64,000 nt of DNA, taken from assembly GCA_033063855.1 (NCBI GenBank), contig CP093829.1:8194243-8258242 (forward strand), read 5' to 3'. The notes under the pieces were generated by a model, which was not told the DNA's origin, did not search any database, and was given only the letters and a program-made list of their open reading frames with translations. Shown piece by piece: positions 10,568 through 21,579 of the stretch (positions are counted from its first letter, which is position 1; each line of letters starts with the position of its first letter). Made by a program: the position numbers and the translations under genes. Source of the DNA: Smittia aterrima. Its lineage: Eukaryota; Arthropoda; Insecta; Diptera; Chironomidae.

Positions 10568-11844
10568 CTAGTTTTCAGTATCTTCATCGTCCATCATTTT
10601 ATTGGAGATATGTTTGATTACGTTAGAAGCGATGTGAAGCAAATTTGCTTGCTCCTTGCGAAGACGATTGTATTGAGCAGCAAGTGTTGATTCCTGAACT
10701 TTCAGTTGACGTAATAAATTATCGGCTTCCTTAAGTTCCTTCGCTTGTTCGATGTCTTTCATATCAAATGCTGTATGAGCAAGTTCGAACTTCTGTTCAT
10801 CTAGTTCCAGATCGTTCTTCTTAACTATCATAGCGTGAGAGATCGATACAAGTTCTGCTTGATTCTTTGTGATGTCCGTCTTTAGTTTTGAGATGCGAGC
10901 TGTAATTTCTTCGAGTTCATTTCTTTTCGATCTAATCTCTGCTGGATTGATGTTGAACGATAATGTGAGAGCTTCCATCTGATTAGTGATTCCTTGAGCT
11001 TCTTCAATCGCTTGTGAATTTTCTTTCAACTTGCTGCGCACAGCGGATATGTAATGATTCTGCTCTTCCAAGCGTTGTAAAGCATTTTCCTTTGCAATGC
11101 GAATCCCTTCAATTTCTGCATCAGACATCGCTGAATTCTTGACTGTCTCTAGCTCTCCTTGAATCTCAACAACATCCATTTCAATTTTCTCCGATTCATC
11201 GTTCAACTTTGCGATGTGATATTTCAATTTCTTCTGTTGCTCCTCTAGATCAACATTCTTTGCCTTCTGACGAGGAAGTTTATTGTCGAGATCTCTTATT
11301 TCTCTGATGTTCTTCTCCATCTTAATCTTTCCTTCTTCGATTGCCATGCGCAACTGATTCTTCTTTGTTAGAAGATCATCGCGCTCTTGAAGTTTCTCGT
11401 TGAGATCCAAAACTGTTTCCTTGTAACGATGTCTAACGTACACCGAATAATTCATTAAGTAGTTGAGAGTGTTGAAGACTTTCTTGAAAGCTAAAAGAGA
11501 AAAGGTTTCATTAATAAAATAAGTTGACGAAAGTACTTTCATTGCTTACATGGCTGAATGAGATCCATAAACACAAGATCGTGACGTTTCTTAACATCAG
11601 GATTGGCAATCTTGTAGAAGTAGTTTGCTGTGGCTATCAATCTGACTCGAGATGCTCTTAACACATTTCCCCCTTCGCAATCCATGTTCTCGTATCCAGT
11701 GACATCAACCATCAATGTTCGAAGCGTCGCAATCAAAAGAAGACGAAAAGTTTGCTCTGTTGGATTTTTAATGTCGGATTCGCGAATATGAACCGGCATC
11801 GACTCATTCCAAGCAGTGACGAAGTCAGCGAATGATGACGACAT
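10568..11844 (-). CDS. Nuf2: Nuf2, Ndc80-complex kinetochore protein
   Basis: Nuf2 pairs with Ndc80 to bind microtubules at the outer kinetochore. Two exons (complement 11844-11550 and 11490-10568), 1,218 nt, 405 residues; the intron is 59 bp. Residues 1-~125 form the calponin-homology-like head (VTAWNESMPVHIRESDIKNPTEQTFRLLL, then MDLIQPSFKKVFNTLNYLMNY), followed by almost continuous coiled coil from ~130 to the end. I chose the ATG at 11844, which puts the head 4 residues from the N-terminus. An in-frame ATG at 11943 would add 33 residues of Lys-rich sequence that overlap a promoter repeat. Head-to-head with RBM34. The 3' end is duplicated at 9088-9233. Confidence 0.85.
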
Positions 11845-11932
11845 TGTTATTTGACTTTTAGTTGCTTCCTTTCGCAGTAAAATAATTATTTCTGAATTTG
11901 TTTGTTTTGGATTTTTAAACTTCAACGGTTTA

Positions 11933-12040
11933 CGAGGGGACATCCTTGTGAAGAATTAAGGAGTCGAGGGGACATCCTTGTTTGAAAGCAGTTGAAATCC
12001 CAAAATCTCTTGAAATCCCAAAACTCATGAAATCCCAAAA
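11933..12040. repeat. short tandem repeats in the Nuf2/RBM34 divergent promoter
   Basis: Two copies of CGAGGGGACATCCTTGT (11933-11949 and 11965-11981, 32-bp period), then three copies of TGAAATCCCAAAA (11993-12005, 12011-12023 and 12028-12040, periods 18 and 17 bp). They fill most of the 343 bp between the two start codons. Function unknown; regulatory use is inference. Confidence 0.8.
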
Positions 12041-12187
12041 CAAACGAAAAACGCGGTCAGTAGAAATTTTTAAATAAATATAGAAAACAGTTTTAGTTAC
12101 AGCATAATTTAATAAATAAAGGTAAGATATTTAAGTTTTTATCACGATCGTTCATTCTAATGCGAAGGTTTTTAAATTCTAGTGAAA

Positions 12188-13438
12188 ATGAAGGTGAAAA
12201 AGACTGTGAAGAAGATTGCAATTCCTGTTGCAGCTCCTGAATCAGAAGAAGACGATGATGTCTCTGAGAAGGAATCATCTGACACGTCAAGTGATGAAGA
12301 GGATAGTCCCGGAGTATCAGAGCCAGCAAGAGCCAATGACAAAGTTATTGCAGCAATGAATGAAGGAGAAAATAGTTCGGACGATGACGACGAGCCAGAG
12401 CCACCTAAAGCAAAGAAAACAAAGCAAAAGGTGGAATTAAAAGATGACGAGGAGAGTGAACCGAAGAAACTTGCTTATGACAAGTCTGAAGAGCCAAGGA
12501 CTTTGTTTTGCGGAAACATTCCCAACGCTCCAAATGTCAATGAAACGAGAATCAAGGATCTTTTCTCCGAGTACGGAACAGTTAAGTCAGTAAGATTCCG
12601 CTCGGAAGCCGGAAAAATTATTTTCTCGAAGAAGATGAGGAAAGAGTGCAAGAACTTTATCGCCTACGTTGTGTTTGAGAAGGAAGAGGATGCAAAGAAA
12701 TCAGTTCAGCTCAATGGGTTCAAACTCCTTGACAACCATCTGCGTGTGAATATGGCCAATAACAAGAAGGAAGCATTCTCAAGCAAAGGAACAATTTTCG
12801 TTGGAAATTTACCTTTTGATGCACTCGAAACTGACATTCATCAGTACTTCTCGCAAGTTGGAAAGATTCAGTATGTCAGGAAGATTGCAAACAAGGGCAT
12901 CGCCTACATCTGCTTCGAGAAAGGTGTCAATCTCTCCATCGCTCTCAAGCTAAATGAAAAACCATTCAAGGGCCGCAATCTTCGCATATCACGTTGCGAG
13001 TCGAAGGAAAAGCAAGACAAGAAGAAACTGTTTAAAAAGGATCCAAAGACAGGAAAGATTGTGAAACAAAAGGTACGAAAACCTCACAAGATAAACGAAG
13101 AAGCATTCATGCGAGGGCGTTCAAACAATAACCCGATCATCAAGAAGATTAAGGACACACAAAAAGCAAAATTCAATAAGTTCACCGATGCCAATAAACT
13201 GTCAAAGAAGGAAATTTTCCGTCGTGGCGGTAGAGTCGATCAAAATGCTCGCGATGACAATCGAGAGAAGAGTGGCAAGAAAAAGAAATTCTTTGGAGCA
13301 AAAGTCGACGGCCTCGATAAAACGAAAAGCAAAAAAGTAAAAGTTTCCAAATCGATTAAACAGCAGAAAGTAATCGCAAAGAAATTGAAGAGTGCTGCTT
13401 CGAGAGGTTCACAGGGAAGTCGACAACGAGGCCAATGA
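12188..13438 (+). CDS. RBM34: RBM34/Nop12-like nucleolar RNA-binding protein
   Basis: RBM34 (yeast Nop12) acts in pre-60S/rRNA processing in the nucleolus. Uninterrupted frame of 416 residues from the ATG at 12188. A probable 5'UTR intron (GT at 12121, AG ending at 12181) stops 6 nt before the ATG. Residues 1-~95 are acidic with Lys patches. RRM1 (~102-191) has RNP2 LFCGNI and RNP1 KNFIAYVVF, with the family's long insert between β2 and β3 (KIIFSKKMRKECKN). RRM2 (~199-272) has IFVGNL and KGIAYICF. The Lys/Arg-rich tail (~275-416) is a likely nucleolar localisation region. The domain order and the inserted RRM1 loop fit RBM34. Confidence 0.88.
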   Translation: MKVKKTVKKIAIPVAAPESEEDDDVSEKESSDTSSDEEDSPGVSEPARANDKVIAAMNEGENSSDDDDEPEPPKAKKTKQKVELKDDEESEPKKLAYDKSEEPRTLFCGNIPNAPNVNETRIKDLFSEYGTVKSVRFRSEAGKIIFSKKMRKECKNFIAYVVFEKEEDAKKSVQLNGFKLLDNHLRVNMANNKKEAFSSKGTIFVGNLPFDALETDIHQYFSQVGKIQYVRKIANKGIAYICFEKGVNLSIALKLNEKPFKGRNLRISRCESKEKQDKKKLFKKDPKTGKIVKQKVRKPHKINEEAFMRGRSNNNPIIKKIKDTQKAKFNKFTDANKLSKKEIFRRGGRVDQNARDDNREKSGKKKKFFGAKVDGLDKTKSKKVKVSKSIKQQKVIAKKLKSAASRGSQGSRQRGQ

Positions 13439-16400
13439 TTCTTAGGTTGCTACATTTTTATTTGACGAAGAGAGAAGTCACTGGAGGATGAATCAATCGT
13501 CAAAAGGCTCAAGAACTCATTCCCTAGAAATTTCTGTTTGCTTTGTAATGAAATTTAATATTTTCTGAATCTAAAAATAAATTGAGTTAATTGTGAACTA
13601 CAAAGAACGGAAAAGTCTTTTGATTTAGGAACTGACTTGATATCCGTCCTCTGGTCTAATTGCCTCAATAGACATAACGTTTCTCGTTGATCTGGGAGAA
13701 TCAAATTTCATCGAGTCGAGGAAAAAGACGTGAAATCAGATTTCGCGAAAATTCTCGTTGCCGCATCGAGAGTGAAGTCGATGAACTCAACTTGTGTTAC
13801 TCAAGGGATTTTGCGGTGATATCGAGCGAACATTTTCTGTTTGATTATTGGTTCATTTAAATTCGAATTACGAGAATATTGAAGGGCTCACAAGATGGAA
13901 AATTTTGGAGGAGGATAAAAATTTTCCAGTTAATTGAATGATTGAATAAAGTTTCAACAACCCTGATCAACTTGTTGATGTTTACTTCGTGGCACTGCGA
14001 CTTCATTTCGTAGAACGTGTCCATGTTTGGATTTTAAAACGCACAACTAAGCGACAAAGGAAAGTTTTGTTTGATAAACTTCGTTTGGATTAAATGCTCT
14101 TGCCATTCCGCAAGTCTTCCTGAAGGACGGAAATGTTGAGATGAATGAAAATGTCAACGACGTGCGGAGGCTCGCAACAAACTTGCTCCTTTGTACAAAC
14201 AATCAAGAATCATACCACTCAATGAAGCAAATGCTATTTCCTCTTCATTTTAAAAATAGAAAAGAACTTTGGTCGGCTTTATCAAAGTCCAAAATGGCAA
14301 TAACCTCTCTGTTGTCTTGATTGTATACAAAGTCTAGTTTGTAATAAAATCCTTCCGAGCAAATCAGCTGGCTTAACTCCACTCACTCATTTTACTGACC
14401 TTTCCCAAGACATCAATAAAAAGTTTTTACGATTTTTTTAATGACGGCTTTTTTTGTTTGTTTGTGAATCACGTCGCGGCGTTTCGCTAGCCAAATTTTG
14501 ATGTCTGATGCGTGATATCGCTGTGAGAAGTCTAATGTCATCAGCGACTTGTTTAATAGCTCAATCCGGTTGCAAATTACTCGAGCACACGTTCAGTTGA
14601 TAACAAAAAGCGGATTCGCCAAATCGATTTTGACTTATAAGAAGAGTTAACATCATTCATCATTGATAACTTTATCGGTTCATAATCTAAGCAAAGCGAA
14701 TAACCATCCGGCGAAAAAAAAAATCATATAACTCGATCTGTGCATAATAGAATTGACATTTGGAAAGAGAAAAATTCACGAGAACATTTCTTTTCTACGA
14801 AAGTTGGCTGTCGCTTTGAGAGAGGTCTCTTGCTAGCGATTGTTTCCTTCTTCGATGAATTAATTTCTCGAAAGCCCTTTGACAAAAATCATCTGCGTCT
14901 CAGGCTTCATTTCACCGACGAATGAATTAATAGGAAGACCATTCCGTGCCTCTTCGAAACCTTAAAATTTGATCAAGCGAAAAAAAATTGAAAACAATGC
15001 GAGCAACGAAGAAATCGTATTCGGCTGAGCAAATAGAAGAAGCTCTCTATTTAATGGCACAACAAAGCGGCAAGCCTGAAACCTTTTTATTCATCTTGAG
15101 AATCACACAGTGGAAACGTGAGGTGGAAGACGCCTCGTGCCGAAAATGTTTTTACGAGGTTTTTAATCCACGAAGCAATGTTGCCAAATTTTATTTGGAA
15201 TGCGCAACTGATTTTATCGGCGGATGACTGGTTGATCGAGCACGAACTCAACGAATGCAGATTGCAAGTTGAACTTCAAAGTCTTTTCGATTAAGGAAGA
15301 AATTTTATTCTGCGACTTTTTAATTTTGTGAGTTTTTAATCATCAGCGCGTTTCCCAAATATTTTTCGGTTAATTTACGTTTCTTTGTTTAAATCCCCAA
15401 AAGATGAATGATCTGATCTCTCATTTCGCTTGGCAAGCTTTGTGACATTAATCGAATAGTTTTTATCTTTTGAAAAGCGTGTCAGACGCTCAGAGGATAA
15501 TAAAGTTAATGTAAACATGCGAAGCTCCCCCAACGTTGGAAACCTCGATTTTTTTATCGTCGTCGCATGCTGTCGATGGTTTCTAGGAGATGATACGATT
15601 AGTGCAAACAGAGCAAAAGCAATTCGTCCATGTGGCGTGAGTTAAACTGACCGCAATCTTCTAACGAGCTCCTGAATGACCTACGAGCATGCCAGTTAAA
15701 GAAAGTTGAATGAATTTGCACAAGGATTTTACTTTCATCGAGAATTCCCTCGAACTTGAACTTCAAAAATCATCTGCGAGCGGGTTTGTCTTCGTTTTCA
15801 ACGCTTCAGATCATCAGATGTAGCGGGCTGCTGTTTGTTGAATACTTGCCAACACATTTCTCGCCTCGCTTCTCAACGGCAACATCAGAAGACACGTTGG
15901 TCAGCGCACATTCGTCAATTTCTTACGAAAATAAAACAAAAAGTTGGATTTAGAACGAGTTTTGAAAATGCTAAGTAAATGGATTCATAGATAAAGTTAT
16001 TTAGAAGACTAAAGCTCGTTAATAAATTCGCTCGAATCTTCTGAGTTTTCTACATTTTCACTTTCTCTAAGTTTCGGAAAACTTTGTCACTTTTGAAGAA
16101 AAACATTTTTCGATTGTACAACGATTGTTATTTTGAATTCTATGGCTTCACAGCTCATGAAACGAAAAAAGTTTCCGTCGACTTGGAAAATATTATTCAA
16201 GAGTGGAAAACGACTTTTTCTTTTGTAGGAAAATTATGAAAATCGTTGCATAGACCAAAGAGAGAGAGAAGGAGCGAGATATTTTGTTATGCGTTGAGTT
16301 TTTTCATTGTTTGTTATCGTCGATTTGTTCAGAATGTTTTCATTTCGTTTGCATTGTGTAAGATAGCGAGGAACAGAAATCCGGAGTTGTAAAGTTTCGA

Positions 16401-18233
16401 TAAGATTGAGAGATAAGAGAACACTCAACTGTTTGTTGTCGATGAGCTGCAAAGAAAAGTGATTTTCCATGTTGCCAACTCAAATTTAGTTCTTTATTTA
16501 TCTTTGTGGCTCGCCGAACAAAAAAAAAACACAACAAGAGGCAGCAAAGTATTTTTTCGAGGACAGATTTCGAGTGGTCGCGACCGGTATTGATTCTCGT
16601 TTAGATTCCAATCGCTCGTTTCGTGTAAAGAGGCAAACTAATCGAACAACTCAAGACTTTGCCTCGACAATTAAGTTTTATTCGTTTATTATACAAAAAT
16701 TAGAATTTTCGATGATAACGCGCTGCGATCGAGTTTTCCTTGTTGTCGATGCTATTTGACATTCTTAATGACGATTTATCGTTTTAAGTCTTGAAACGAG
16801 AGAATCTCGAGATGCTGGATTTAGTTTAATAATAAACCATTCCGTAATCGAGCAGAAGCCAGTCAAAAACTTTCTTATCACAACTTCGTATTCGTAGATT
16901 TCAATGTCAGAAGTAAACTTCACTTTGAACGATTCCAGAAAATTTTCTTCTCTATTAAAAACTCTTGCGTAAAGCTTACGAAGTGATTCCTGAGAGAAAT
17001 GAAGAATTAATTATTCCTCTGTAATCTTTGCATAATTTGTTATGTCTCGATTTGTGTTGGAATAAATTTGAGGTCGTGCAAACGTTTCTCGAGAGGAAAC
17101 CAAAAATTCTTCTCGAGTCGTTAAAAGGTCAACTCGTATCGCAAATTCTAAGATGAAACAGCCTTCAACTTACAAATGTTTAGCATTTAAAATGAAATAT
17201 TCGTCCTTGTTGAAAGTCTCTTTTAGACTTATATGGATTTGACCGAAATGTCGCGCATAAAACATTTTCTTGACCTAAATAAAAAGTCGAGCGTTGAAAA
17301 GAAGTCAATTCCATTTGTGATTGAAGATGGGCGGCGAGTTGATCATAAATAATGTAAATCAATTCTCTCTTCATGATTTTAACCGCAAAGCAAAGATTCG
17401 CTAATCGTGCATGTTCAATGTCTTCTCACAATTGATTCGTTGCGAGAATTTGGAAGCGAAAAACATATTTTTCTGAAAAATAAAACGAAAGGAGATTGCG
17501 ACTTTGTTTTTGTTTTGAAAACTGAAGACAGTTCTCGTTCTCTCGGCTGTAAAGTAATTTTCATGTAAGGAGAATAAGAAGAAGCAAATTTATGTGGCAA
17601 GCTTAGCAAACACTTTGTTTGCTTGGTTGAAGTGTGGGTGTGAAATCGAAAGTTGTATCCGTCGTTCAGCAATCAAAAATAGGTCACTGAGTAAACGACA
17701 ACGACCGATTAATGTCGACATACACAAGAAGAAAGTCGAGGAATATGAAAACGAGAATGATAAGAGCTAACGAATGTCAACGTATGAAATCGTCTCATCC
17801 ACTTGATTTTCACGAGATTTAGAATTTGTTGATCATTCTCTGAAGTTCAGGGTAATTAATCACGATCTTACTCGACGCTCTCGCTCCGGAGAAGCAACGC
17901 GCTTGAGGTTTGGCACGTTCGTGTTGCTTGAAACTCAAAAATTCTATAAATAAAAGTTTTTAAATTCTTTTTTCTTCGCTTTTCGTCGATTCAAAGTAAG
18001 AAATGAAATAATTTCCAGCTTGAGATGGAGAGAAGAATCAAAATCTTCGAACTTCTTTATCTTCGAGATGTCACTTCTTCTCGTCAAAATGTTTTTGGGT
18101 TGTTGTTCAACTTGTCAGGTGTTTGTCCGTAGAGCAATCTGAATGTTTTTTTGTTATTGTTGTTGCCTAAAGCGAATTAAAAAGAATTGCTGGAATAATT
18201 AGTCAAAATTATTCAAATATTTTTTTTTGCAAA
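13439..18233. other. large intergenic region, RBM34 to DUF1091 cluster
   Basis: About 4.8 kb without a convincing gene. A frame at 14988-15227 (79 residues, with KKSYSAEQIEEALYLMAQ near its start) loosely recalls a Psq-type helix-turn-helix but has no supporting context. A TATAAG at 14636 lies upstream of it at no useful distance. No transposon ends, RNA gene or conserved block recognised. Confidence 0.4.
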
Positions 18234-18915
18234 TCATCCGAAAGTTTCCTTTAACGGCGACATCATCGTTGCTATGATGTTCACAACAAGATAATCGTCT
18301 GTGGTATCATCGAACAACCAGAAGATACATTTGTAATCGCATGTTGGGAACAGCGACATCAAGGAAGGCGTTTTGATTTGAATATTTTTGATTTCAACTT
18401 CCTAAAAAAATTTTTTTTAAGAAATATTTGCTCTCTCTTAATTTTACTTACGATGTATGGACACTCGTGTAGCAAAGAAGAGTCTTCGAAGAGAGTAAAC
18501 AATTGCTTCACCATCAAATTTGATGATCCCCTTTCCTTCATCAAAAGACACCAATCAAATCGAGGCGAGTGCATAACTTCGCGGTAAATCATTCCGTATT
18601 TGTAAAAAAGTTTAGCTTTGACCTTACAAATAAGAAAGTTTTAATAAAAGTCTGAGCAATAGATTTGATTGCTTACCGAAATTTTATGCAAAGGGACTTT
18701 CAAGTTGAAAGTTTCAACTTATAGTAAACGTTTGTGGTCGAGAAAGTTCGGTTGTACGACTTTGCAAAACAAGAAACATTCGGAAACAGTTTTGGGGAAG
18801 TAAAATTGCAACGAACGCCTTTGATGTAAATTGATTGCTGCTGAAGGTCAACACAAGTAATCAGTGTGACAATTAACAAGCCAATTACACCAGTAAGAGC
18901 AAGTTTAGCAATCAT
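18234..18915 (-). pseudogene. DUF1091-type secreted protein, copy A (frameshifted)
   Basis: Same three-exon plan as copies B and D: exon 1 from the ATG at 18915, exon 2 complement 18622-18452, exon 3 complement 18401-18234 (stop TGA). Compared with copy C, exon 1 carries a 14-bp insertion near 18700-18720 that turns AAGTTGAAAGTCCC into a palindrome (AAGTTGAAACTTTCAACTT) and shifts the frame, giving a stop after 71 residues (NVYYKLKLST-stop). Exons 2 and 3 and their splice sites are intact and would read VKAKLFYKYGMIYREVMH and onward if the frame were kept. I see no alternative donor that would bypass the lesion. It may still make a short signal-peptide product. Confidence 0.7.
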
Positions 18916-19012
18916 CTCTTCCAAACTGTAGTCACAGCTTTCAGAACAAACAAATTCAAAAGCCAATGGTCAACTGAAAAACATTTCGTTTGTAAATATT
19001 TTAAATCAAAAT

Positions 19013-19035
19013 CTGATCGAGCTACGGATGCATTT
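19013..19035 (-). promoter_or_regulatory. DUF1091 cluster promoter module, copy A
   Basis: On the minus strand AAATGCATCCG, six variable bases, then GATCAG, about 100 bp before the copy A start codon. It is preceded by AGAT, giving a GATA/TATA-like AGATAAATG. Same module and same 6-bp spacing in all four copies. Confidence 0.6.
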
Positions 19036-19200
19036 ATCTAATTAACCTTTTTTAAATAGTTCTTGTCAATTTTGTTCAAAAATAAATCATTTGTCTGCCT
19101 TGTTGTAAGAATAAAGCTCAAACATTTATTTGACTTGTGAGGTTTTAAACGGAATAATAAAAGTCAGGATTAATTATTGTCGTCGTTAGTTTTAGAAACT

Positions 19201-19874
19201 TCATCCGAACGTCTCTTTCAATGGCGAATTCATCGTTGCTATGATGTTCACAACTAAATAATCATTCGTGTCGCCATCGAAAAACCAAAAAATGCATTTG
19301 TAATCGCCTGATGGAAACAGCGACATCAAGGAAGGCGTTATGATCTGGGCATCTTTGATTTTTACTTGCTAAGAAATAACAAAATTTTTCGATTTACTTT
19401 TTATAATAAAAGTTTTTACTTACGCCTATTGGACACTCGTGTAAGAAAGAAGGGACACTGTCTTCGAAGACAGTAAACAATTGTTTCACAAGCAAGTTTG
19501 AGGTATTTCTTTCTTTCATTAAAAGACACCAATCAAATCGAGGCAAGTGCATAACTTCGCGGTAAATCATTCCGTATTTGTAAAGAAGTTTAGCTTTTAC
19601 CTAAAAATCGAATAAATTTTTATTTATTTTTTTTAAATCCAAAAACTTTTACTGTAACTCTCTCAAAAGGTTTCTCTGCCACCCAGTAAACGTTGACAGC
19701 CGAAAATGTTCGATTGTATGATTTCGCGAAGCAAGAAATATTCGGAAATATTTCAACAGTGTAATTGCAACGAACTCCTTTGACATAAACCGATTGCTGC
19801 TGATGTTCTACACAAGTAATTGAAGTGACAATGAACAAGGCAATTAGACCAGTAAAAGCAAGGTTAACAATCAT
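19201..19874 (-). CDS. DUF1091-type secreted protein, copy B (intact)
   Basis: Small secreted protein of an insect-expanded family of unknown function. Exons complement 19874-19653, 19600-19424 and 19368-19201 sum to 567 nt, 188 residues, with introns of 52 and 55 bp. Residues 1-~22 are a signal peptide (MIVNLAFTGLIALFIVTSIT). Family marks are KGVRC, NISCFAKSYNRTFS, YKYGMIYREVMH, PRFDWCLLM, HECP and FPSGDYKC, i.e. the spaced cysteines and the D-x-C, CP and GDYK signatures of DUF1091. An upstream in-frame ATG (19919) would mask the signal peptide, so I start at 19874. The DUF1091 call is from motif memory; function is not known. Confidence 0.8.
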
Positions 19875-19972
19875 CTTTTCCGAACTGTAGTCTGAGCTTC
19901 CTAGAACAAACAAGTTCAAAAGCCAATGGTCAACTGAAAAACTTTTCGTTTGTAAATATTTTAAATTGAAAA

Positions 19973-19995
19973 CTGATCGAGCTGCGGATGCATTT
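19973..19995 (-). promoter_or_regulatory. DUF1091 cluster promoter module, copy B
   Basis: Minus-strand AAATGCATCCG, six bases, GATCAG. Here the 5' side reads TATAAAAAATGCATCCG, a good TATA box whose first T (20001) is 27 bp from the A of the downstream TCAGTT, a plausible initiator. This makes the module look like a core promoter. Confidence 0.65.
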
Positions 19996-20389
19996 TTTAT
20001 AATTAACCTTTTTTAAATAGTTCTCGTCAATTTTGTTCAGAAATATATCATTTGTCTGCCTTGTTGTAAAATTAAAGCTCAATCACTTATTTGACTTCTG
20101 GATTTAATTATTGCCGTCGTTAGCTTAAGAAAATTCATCCGAATGTCTCTTTCAACGGCGAATTCATCGTTTCTATGATGTTCACAACTAAAGAATCATT
20201 CGTGTCGTCATCGAAAAACCAGAAAATGCATTTGTAATCGCCTGTTGGGAACAGCGACATCAAGGTAGACGTTTTGATCTGAATATTTTTGATTTCAACT
20301 TCCTAAAAAATAATTTTAAGAAATATTCGCTCTCTGTTAATTAGGGTTTTTCATCCGAAGGATGGAACACCCTATTGTGATCGCTTTGT

Positions 20390-20431
20390 CCGTGGTCCGT
20401 GATCCGTGGTCCGTCTTCCGTGGTCCGTGAT
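20390..20431. repeat. 14-bp tandem repeat inside the element (3 units)
   Basis: Three units of CCGTGGTCCGTGAT (the middle one ends CTT) run from 20390 to 20431. Near-terminal tandem repeats of this kind are common in non-autonomous elements. Confidence 0.85.
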
Positions 20432-20689
20432 TGAGATAACTCGAGAACGCAATGAGCTAGCGAATTAATTTCTTCACCAGTCGATAGAGAATTTTAATAC
20501 AAAAAACAGGATTTTTCGCTAGCTCATCAGGATCAGGCCCACGGGCCCAAAACCTGGAATCTAAAAGTCGATTTTAAGTTTGGAAATAAGTTTTATCGAA
20601 AACGGATGCACATTTCAGCTGTGACTTGTTCACAAGAAGAGATCAGCATGTTGAATTGAGTGCATGGATCTTATAGCTGACCAGATCTG

Positions 20690-20996
20690 GGTCCACCTCT
20701 TGCCAGTGCCAAGTGAAACTTCTATTCCTTTAGAGTTAGAGCTTTGAATTCTTTACATAAAATGATCAGCTTGACTTGACAAAGCAACAAATCCTAGAAA
20801 TTCCAAGCTCCACACATTGGATCCATCTCTGGTGAGCTCAGAGTGGAACTTCGTTCCCTTTGGAGTTAGAGCATTGGGATGTTCACAAAAAATGTTCAAC
20901 TGGTCAAGATAAAGCAAACGATCTCAGAAATTTCAAGCTCCACACATTAGATCCACCTCTGGTGAGCTCAAAGTGAAACTTTGTTCCCTTTAAGTA
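20690..20996. repeat. ~130-bp tandem repeat inside the element (about 2.4 units)
   Basis: Units begin near 20690, 20819 and 20949 at GATCCACCTCTGGTGAGCTC-like sequence and share the CAAGCTCCACACATT block before the next unit. The first unit is the most diverged and the third is cut short. Seen directly by eye; percent identity not computed. Confidence 0.75.
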
Positions 20997-21537
20997 AAAT
21001 GTCCCCTGTAACCAGTCCAACGGATGAAAAACCCTACAGTAAGTTCGGTACGAACTGCTATTGCCACTTGTTTTCACTTACGACGAATGGACACTCGTGT
21101 AGCAAAGAAGAGTCTTCAAGCAGAGTAAACAATTGCTTCACTATCAAATTTGATGATCCCTCAAAAGACACCAATCAAATCGAGGCGAGTGCATAACTTC
21201 GCGGTAAATCGTTCCGTATTTGTAAAAAAGTTTAGCTTTGACCTTACAAATAAGAAAGTTTTAATGAAACTCTGACCAATAAATTTGATTGCTTACCGAA
21301 ATTTTATGCAAAGGGACTTTCAACTTATAGTAAACGTTTTGGGGAAGTGAAATTACAACGAACGCCTTTGATGTAAATCGATTGCTGCTGATGGTCAACA
21401 CAAGTAATTGAAGTGACAATGAACCAGGCAATTAGACCTCTTAACGCAAATTTCGCGATCATCTCTTCCGAGAACTTCTCAGAACTTTTTGGTTCTAAAG
21501 ACAATGGTAAACTAAATATTTTATTTTTTTCAAACTG

Positions 21538-21560
21538 CTGATCTAATAGCGGATGCATTT
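21538..21560 (-). promoter_or_regulatory. DUF1091 cluster promoter module, copy C
   Basis: Minus-strand AAATGCATCCG, six bases, GATCAG, intact although the gene it serves is a pseudogene. The sequence around it differs from copies A and B. Confidence 0.6.
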
Positions 21561-21579
21561 AGCTAAATCAATTTTCATC

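Larger units (their letters stand above)
20344..21034. mobile_element. 691-bp non-autonomous inverted-repeat element (MITE-like) with TA duplication
   Basis: Ends are perfect 14-bp terminal inverted repeats, GGGTTTTTCATCCG at 20344 and its complement ending at 21034, flanked on both sides by TA (20342-20343 and 21035-21036). TA duplication with short inverted repeats is what Tc1/mariner-class elements leave. The left end also folds on itself (TCATCCGAAGGATGGA core). No coding frame of any size lies inside, so it depends on a transposase elsewhere. It sits in intron 2 of DUF1091 copy C; the same intron in copies A, B and D lacks it, which dates it after the tandem duplications. Confidence 0.8.
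20135..21462 (-). pseudogene. DUF1091-type secreted protein, copy C (multiply broken)
   Basis: Exon 1 starts at 21462 with a good signal peptide (MIAKFALRGLIAWFIVTSIT) but has lost about 60 bp between the codons for SPK and VYYK, removing the NVSC cysteine block and the frame. Exon 2 (about 21242-21090) lacks 10 bp relative to copy A (TGAAGGAAAG after CTTTTGA), a second frameshift. Intron 2 is enlarged by the 691-bp TA-flanked element. Exon 3 (complement 20302-20135) remains open to its TGA. The surviving junction KLKVPLHKIS shows what the end of exon 1 was before copy A's insertion. Clearly dead as a full-length gene. Confidence 0.85.

Noticed and set aside
11845..11943. Upstream in-frame ATG of Nuf2
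   Set aside because: Adds 33 Lys-rich residues before a head domain that normally starts near the N-terminus, and overlaps a promoter repeat.
14988..15227. 79-residue frame with a Psq-like helix-turn-helix look
   Set aside because: Only about 18 residues resemble the motif; no splice partners, no repeat of the motif and no transposon ends around it.
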